Below are positions 58,821 through 64,000 of a stretch of DNA of 64,000 nucleotides, one piece after another. Numbering within the stretch: position 1 is the stretch's first letter; each line of letters opens with the position of its first letter. The position numbers were made by a program, and so were the translations under genes. The notes under the pieces are model-generated. The model saw nothing but the letters and a program-made list of their open reading frames with translations, was not told the origin of the DNA and ran no database searches. Source of the DNA: Novosphingobium sp. GTDB lineage: Bacteria; Pseudomonadota; Alphaproteobacteria; Sphingomonadales; Sphingomonadaceae. Where the stretch lies: positions 126,599-190,598 of the forward strand of contig JAGIAR010000002.1 of NCBI GenBank assembly GCA_017744735.1. Reading direction: 5' to 3'.

Positions 58821-58852
58821 TTGCCCATAGCGATCCAGATTGCTATGGGCAA
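58821..58852. promoter_or_regulatory. 11-bp perfect inverted repeat, probable FerC operator
   Basis: TTGCCCATAGC (58821-58831) and GCTATGGGCAA (58842-58852) flank ten bases. It lies in the ferB-ferC divergent spacer. A MarR-type FerC represses ferBA in Sphingobium SYK-6 through an inverted repeat in this position, released by hydroxycinnamoyl-CoA. The right half of the repeat contains an ATG (58845) in frame with ferC, so I favour a start further downstream. Confidence 0.75.
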
Positions 58853-58877
58853 CAACAATCTTACCGATCGAACATCT

Positions 58878-59288
58878 ATGCGCGACCCCTTGGCAACCTC
58901 CCCCGGCTATTCGCTCAGGCGCGCCTCGAGCGCGATGGCGGCGCTGCTCACCGAACGGCTTGCGCTGCTCGATCTGCGCACGGTCGAGGCGACGGTGATG
59001 ATGCTGATCGCCGAGAACCCCCAGGTCACCGCCAGCAGGATCGGCGCGAGCCTGGATATCCAGCGCGCCAACATGGTGCCGCTGCTCAAGCGGCTCGAGG
59101 ATGCCGGACTGATCGAACGCACCCCGATCGACGGCAAGTCGCAGGGACTGGCCCTGACCGCGGCCGGCACCGAGAAAACGGCCGCGGCGCGCACCACGAT
59201 CCGGCGGTTCGAAGCCGAGCTGATCGAACGCGTCCCCCCGGAACACCGCGCCCACCTCTTGCCTGCGCTGGACGCTCTCTGGCGCTAG
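58878..59288 (+). CDS. ferC: MarR-family regulator FerC
   Basis: The protein is 136 residues from the ATG of MRDPLATSPGYSLRRASS. It is a winged-helix MarR protein: helix VEATVMMLIAENPQVTASRI, recognition helix SLDIQRANMVPLLKRLEDAG and wing LIERTPIDGKSQGLALTAAG. It is divergent from ferBA with a perfect palindrome between, as in known ferC systems. In-frame starts at 58845 (inside the palindrome) and earlier exist, none with a clear ribosome-binding site. Confidence 0.85.
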   Translation: MRDPLATSPGYSLRRASSAMAALLTERLALLDLRTVEATVMMLIAENPQVTASRIGASLDIQRANMVPLLKRLEDAGLIERTPIDGKSQGLALTAAGTEKTAAARTTIRRFEAELIERVPPEHRAHLLPALDALWR

Positions 59289-59384
59289 TTACGCCGCGCC
59301 CCTTGCGGGAGAGGATAGGTTGAGGCGCTTGCCGCGATCCCCGCCAGGTCCTAGGCAGCAGCCGAAGCGATTTGGGAGCAGCCA

Positions 59385-61334
<1,950 letters not shown>

Positions 61335-61664
61335 GGGCCGCTGATGCCCCTATTGCGGACGATAGCTCCCGCGTTACTTAGAGATTGACCTTAGCCAATA
61401 TCGGGAGAATTGATCTGGCGAGGTGATCAGCCTGGGCACAGAGATGGGCAACAGGGTTCTCGAAAATCTCGATGGCGTGTTGGCGCAGATTCTCGCTGAA
61501 GCGAACGCCTTGCCTTCGCGATTTTAAGGAAGGCAGCCCTTATCCAACTCCGGCTAGGCCGCAAGCGGCCAAGCCTGCGCATCCTTCTCCCGTCAACGGG
61601 AGAAGAAATGAAGCACCCCAAAAACCCCTGTCCTACACGCGCCTGATCTGCTTCATCCTGCCGG
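61335..61664. other. Gene-free stretch with small repeat-type hairpins
   Basis: I see no convincing gene in these 330 bases. They hold GGCCGC-AAGCGGCC-like and CTTCTCCCG-TCAACGGGAGAAG-like palindromes (near 61555-61610), which match the repeat families seen elsewhere in the window. The left part is less GC-rich and may be a decayed coding region, but no protein similarity is visible. Confidence 0.6.
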
Positions 61665-61949
61665 ATGACGCACCTCCCGCCCGCAACGCACACACCGCGC
61701 CCCGCCGCCGAATACCGCTGGACCCCGTCCAAGGCGCTCGCCTTCATCGAGGAGCTGGCGCGGCACGGCAAAGTCGCCGCTGCGGCGCGCAGCGTGGGGA
61801 TGACGCGGCAGTCGGCCTATCGGCTCCGGGACCGGGTGCCGCAGGTGGCCGAAATCTGGCCGCGCGCGCAGGCCGCCGGGCGGGCGCGGCGATGCGGCAA
61901 GGCGGCGCTTTCTGCCGCGCAAGGCGACACTTCGGGAGCCGCAAGGTGA
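61665..61949 (+). CDS. Small HTH-like protein with degenerate heptad tail
   Basis: The 94-residue protein has a helix-turn-helix-like core: WTPSKALAFIEELARHGKVA, then ARSVGMTRQSAYRLRDRV. After it come Ala/Arg-rich residues and QGDTSG. Similar sphingomonad proteins have a C-terminal tail of repeated QGD-type heptads. Here the tail stops early while the DNA repeat continues in other frames, so the gene may be frameshifted at its 3' end. The function is unknown; it looks like an orphan DNA-binding protein. Confidence 0.6.
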   Translation: MTHLPPATHTPRPAAEYRWTPSKALAFIEELARHGKVAAAARSVGMTRQSAYRLRDRVPQVAEIWPRAQAAGRARRCGKAALSAAQGDTSGAAR

Positions 61950-61997
61950 CGGTTTGCGGGGCCAAGGCGACACATCCGGGTCGCAAGCCGACACTCT
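61921..61997. repeat. Four degenerate 21-bp direct repeats at the end of the HTH-like gene
   Basis: Units starting at about 61921, 61943, 61964 and 61985 share AAGGCGACACT or close variants (AAGGTGACGGT, AAGGCGACACA, AAGCCGACACT). The period of 21-22 bases is seven codons. The first copy lies in the HTH-like gene and the others lie after its stop. Confidence 0.75.
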
Positions 61998-62136
61998 GGG
62001 GCAATTTGCCTCCGAACACCGTCAACCGCGTCAACTTCGCGCTGGCCGGCCGGCTTCGCGGATGGCAGACCGGCGCCGGCATCGCGCGGGAGCGATGCCC
62101 GCAACCGCCGCCGTGTGCGGCCACAGGAGCAGCTCG

Positions 62137-62763
62137 ATGATCACCATCTACCACATCCCCCGCACCCGCTCCGTCCGGATCGTCTGGCTGATGGAGGAAC
62201 TGGGCGAGGAATACCGGATCGAGCGTCTCTCGATGCCGGTCGGCGAGGACTATCTCAAGATCAGCCCGACCGGGCTGGTCCCGACGATCGACGACGACGG
62301 GATCGTGATGACCGGCTCGATCGCGATCCTGCAATATCTCACCGGGCGCCGGCTGGTCGCGGGCGACGAGGCGGCGAAGGCGCTGACCGTCGGCCCGCTG
62401 CCCGATCCGGCCGCCTATGCCGAGCACCTGCAACTGCTCCACTTCGGCGAGGCCGACCTTGCCACTCCGATCAGCGCGATCTTCCGCACGCTGATGGCGG
62501 TCAAGGACGGCGACCCGGCCAATCCTTCCTACGATTTCCTCGTTGCCTCGCTCGGCAAGCGCCTGGCCTGGCTCGAGACCCATTTCGCCGACGGGCGGAG
62601 CTGGGCGACCGGCGAGCGCTTCACCATCGCGGACATCTCGCTCGCCTATCCGCTGATGCGGCTCGAAACGGTGCGGCTCGGCCATCTGCTGACGCCCAAT
62701 CTCGCCGCCTATCTCGCCCGCATGCTGGCGCGGCCGGCGTGGCTGCGGACCGTGGAAGTGTAG
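62137..62763 (+). CDS. Glutathione S-transferase family protein
   Basis: The 208-residue protein has a thioredoxin-like N-terminal domain (MITIYHIPRTRSVRIVWLME, KISPTGLVPTIDDDGIVMTG) where the usual active-site Ser/Cys position is RTRS, and an all-helical C-terminal domain (SWATGERFTIADISLAYPLM with the GST N-capping box). GAGC precedes the ATG. Sphingomonads use some GSTs (LigE/F/G) to cleave lignin ethers; the sequence alone does not place this one there. Confidence 0.88.
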   Translation: MITIYHIPRTRSVRIVWLMEELGEEYRIERLSMPVGEDYLKISPTGLVPTIDDDGIVMTGSIAILQYLTGRRLVAGDEAAKALTVGPLPDPAAYAEHLQLLHFGEADLATPISAIFRTLMAVKDGDPANPSYDFLVASLGKRLAWLETHFADGRSWATGERFTIADISLAYPLMRLETVRLGHLLTPNLAAYLARMLARPAWLRTVEV

Positions 62764-62771
62764 CAGGCGGC

Positions 62772-63419
62772 ATGGGAGCCTCGGCCGCAGCACGGACCGG
62801 AAGCGCCGCCGCGCTCTGCTGCCTGGTGTTGAGCCTTGCCTATGTCGCAGCCCAGCTCGCGGAGTGGACCGGGGCGCTCGGCTCGGCGGGAGGCCCGAAC
62901 GCCGCGAGCACAGCACTCGGGATCGCCCTGCTGCTCACCCCGTCGCTGCTGCTGGGTCCGGCCTTCGTCGTGACGATGGCCGCGCTGCATGCTGCGGCTC
63001 CCGAAGCGCGCAGAGTGTTCACGCTCGCCGGCCTCGCCTTCGCCGCGATGTACGCCACGCTGACCGGGCTGGTCTATGTCGTGCAGCTGACCTTCGTCGC
63101 GCCGCGGATCGCGGCGGGCGCCACGGCGGACATCGGCCTGCTGCTGTTCGTGCCCTACCGCTCGTTCCTGTTCGCGGTCGACCTCTACGGCTACGCGCTG
63201 ATGAGCGCCGCGACGCTGATTGCGGCCTTCGGCCTGCCCGACGTGCCGGCACGGCATGCGGCCAACCGGGCCATGGTCGCCAACGGGCTGCTGCTCCCGT
63301 TTCTTGCCTTCCAGATGTTCGTGCCGCAACTGATCTGGATCGCCTCCGCCTGGGGCGTCACCTTCCCGCTCGCGATGATCCTGCTGCGGCGCCTGTTCCG
63401 CCAAATGCCTGGCGGATAG
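62772..63419 (+). CDS. Polytopic membrane protein of unknown function
   Basis: The 215-residue protein has six likely transmembrane helices (among them AALCCLVLSLAYVAAQLAEW, STALGIALLLTPSLLLGPAF, VTFPLAMILLRRLFRQ). I recognise no family motif. It starts 8 bases after the GST stop and may be co-transcribed with it. Confidence 0.7.
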   Translation: MGASAAARTGSAAALCCLVLSLAYVAAQLAEWTGALGSAGGPNAASTALGIALLLTPSLLLGPAFVVTMAALHAAAPEARRVFTLAGLAFAAMYATLTGLVYVVQLTFVAPRIAAGATADIGLLLFVPYRSFLFAVDLYGYALMSAATLIAAFGLPDVPARHAANRAMVANGLLLPFLAFQMFVPQLIWIASAWGVTFPLAMILLRRLFRQMPGG

Positions 63420-63459
63420 GGTATGGCCCTGCTAGGCTTGAATCCCTAAGGAGCGCGCC

Positions 63460-63864
63460 ATGCGTCACCGCCTCTACCCGCTCGAAGACCTCGAGGACAT
63501 CCCCGGCACCACCGTGTTCACCGCCAAGCGTTCGCGCCAGGCGTACCATCTGCACAAGTTCTGCATGTCGCTGATGGATGCCGCCAACCGCGAGGCGTTC
63601 AAGCAGGACGAGCGCGCCTATCTCGACCGGTTCCGGATGAGCGAGGAGCAGAAGCAGGCGGTGCTCGATCGCGATTTCAGCCGGCTGATCGATCTCGGCG
63701 GGAACATCTATTTCCTCGTCAAGCTCAGCAATACGGACGGCTGGAGCACGCAGAAGGCGGTCGGTTCGATGACCGGGATGACCGCCGACGAATATGCCGC
63801 GATGATGCGCGCGGGCGGCCGCTCGCCCGAAGGACAACGCTCGATCAGGGACAATCTGAAGTAA
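63460..63864 (+). CDS. ligA: Protocatechuate 4,5-dioxygenase alpha subunit
   Basis: Small subunit of the extradiol dioxygenase that opens the protocatechuate ring between C4 and C5. The 134-residue helical protein matches LigA: FTAKRSRQAYHLHKFCMSLM, AYLDRFRMSEEQKQAVLDRD and GNIYFLVKLSNTDGWSTQKA, which shape the substrate pocket of LigB. The stop overlaps the ligB start (TAATG). Confidence 0.93.
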   Translation: MRHRLYPLEDLEDIPGTTVFTAKRSRQAYHLHKFCMSLMDAANREAFKQDERAYLDRFRMSEEQKQAVLDRDFSRLIDLGGNIYFLVKLSNTDGWSTQKAVGSMTGMTADEYAAMMRAGGRSPEGQRSIRDNLK

Positions 63865-64000
63865 TGGCTCGTATCACCGCTGGCATCGCCACCAGCCACG
63901 TCCCCGCGATCGGCGCGGCGATCGACAACGGCAAGACCGGCGACGAATATTGGGCCCCGGTCTTCGCCGGCTACGACTGGACCAAGGAATGGATCAGGGA
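63864..64000 (+). CDS. ligB: Protocatechuate 4,5-dioxygenase beta subunit, N-terminus (partial)
   Basis: The visible 45 residues start MARITAGIATSHVPAIGAAI, where the His in TSHVP is the first iron ligand of class III extradiol dioxygenases (LigB). The rest lies beyond the right edge. It forms the catalytic subunit with LigA. Together with ferA/ferB this indicates growth on ferulate through vanillate and protocatechuate. Confidence 0.93.
   Translation, partial: MARITAGIATSHVPAIGAAIDNGKTGDEYWAPVFAGYDWTKEWIR

Overview
The window is about 64 kb of GC-rich chromosome from an alphaproteobacterium of the order Sphingomonadales (Novosphingobium/Erythrobacter-like). I infer this from the ctaC-ctaD-ctaB-coxF-ctaG order, the ferulate and protocatechuate 4,5-cleavage genes, the Anbu/alpha-E/ATP-grasp operon and the hemC-hemD-mitofilin-like cluster. 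It is mostly dense core genome with many 1-4 base stop/start overlaps. I see no prophage, insertion sequence, CRISPR array or rRNA operon. There is one canonical tRNA (Val-TAC).

Layout. 1-4.3 kb: cytochrome aa3 oxidase operon on the minus strand, with a small unknown gene inside it. 4.5-10 kb: pyrE, pdxJ, acpS, lepB, a PerM-type permease, a DUF3089 hydrolase and ruvX. 10.2-12.2 kb: a three-gene unit of a 48-codon peptide, a HEAT-like protein and a cupin-like His-rich protein that resembles an undescribed peptide-modification (RiPP-like) operon. 12.3-16 kb: siroheme-synthase-like gene, lysA, LptM-like lipoprotein and argH. 16-20.5 kb: TlpA-like thioredoxin, FAD monooxygenase, tRNA-Val, a MarR-type regulator and an L,D-transpeptidase. 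20.5-27.6 kb: purA, hisZ, serA, serC with two accessory genes inserted between purA and hisZ. 27.8-29.1 kb: extensin-like peptidase and a LuxR-type regulator with a degenerate receiver. 29.3-33.3 kb: Anbu peptidase operon. 35-38 kb: uvrB followed by a FitAB/VapBC-type toxin-antitoxin pair. 38.5-47.9 kb: dsbD-like, ubiH-like, hemD/hemC, tsaD, gpsA and a flippase. 47.9-50.2 kb: a membrane-anchored Lys/Ala/Pro-rich HhH protein and gcdH. 50.3-50.65 kb: a non-coding interval that carries a promoter, a 14-codon peptide with three consecutive Tyr codons, mutually exclusive hairpins and a cloverleaf tRNA-Tyr-like element. 50.7-55.5 kb: recQ, a TonB-like protein, an esterase and a transaldolase. 55.6-64 kb: ferulate catabolism (ferA, ferB, divergent MarR regulator ferC with a perfect 11-bp inverted-repeat operator), acs, a GST, and ligA with the start of ligB.

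How it works together. The right end describes a lignin-monomer route: ferulate is activated and side-chain cleaved by FerA/FerB, which releases acetyl-CoA, and LigAB opens the ring of protocatechuate derived from vanillin. acs next door recovers acetate as acetyl-CoA. The two most unusual pieces are the tyrosine leader plus tRNA-Tyr-like element upstream of recQ, and the peptide operon at 10-12 kb. All assignments come from reading the sequence and recalled family features; no database search was run.
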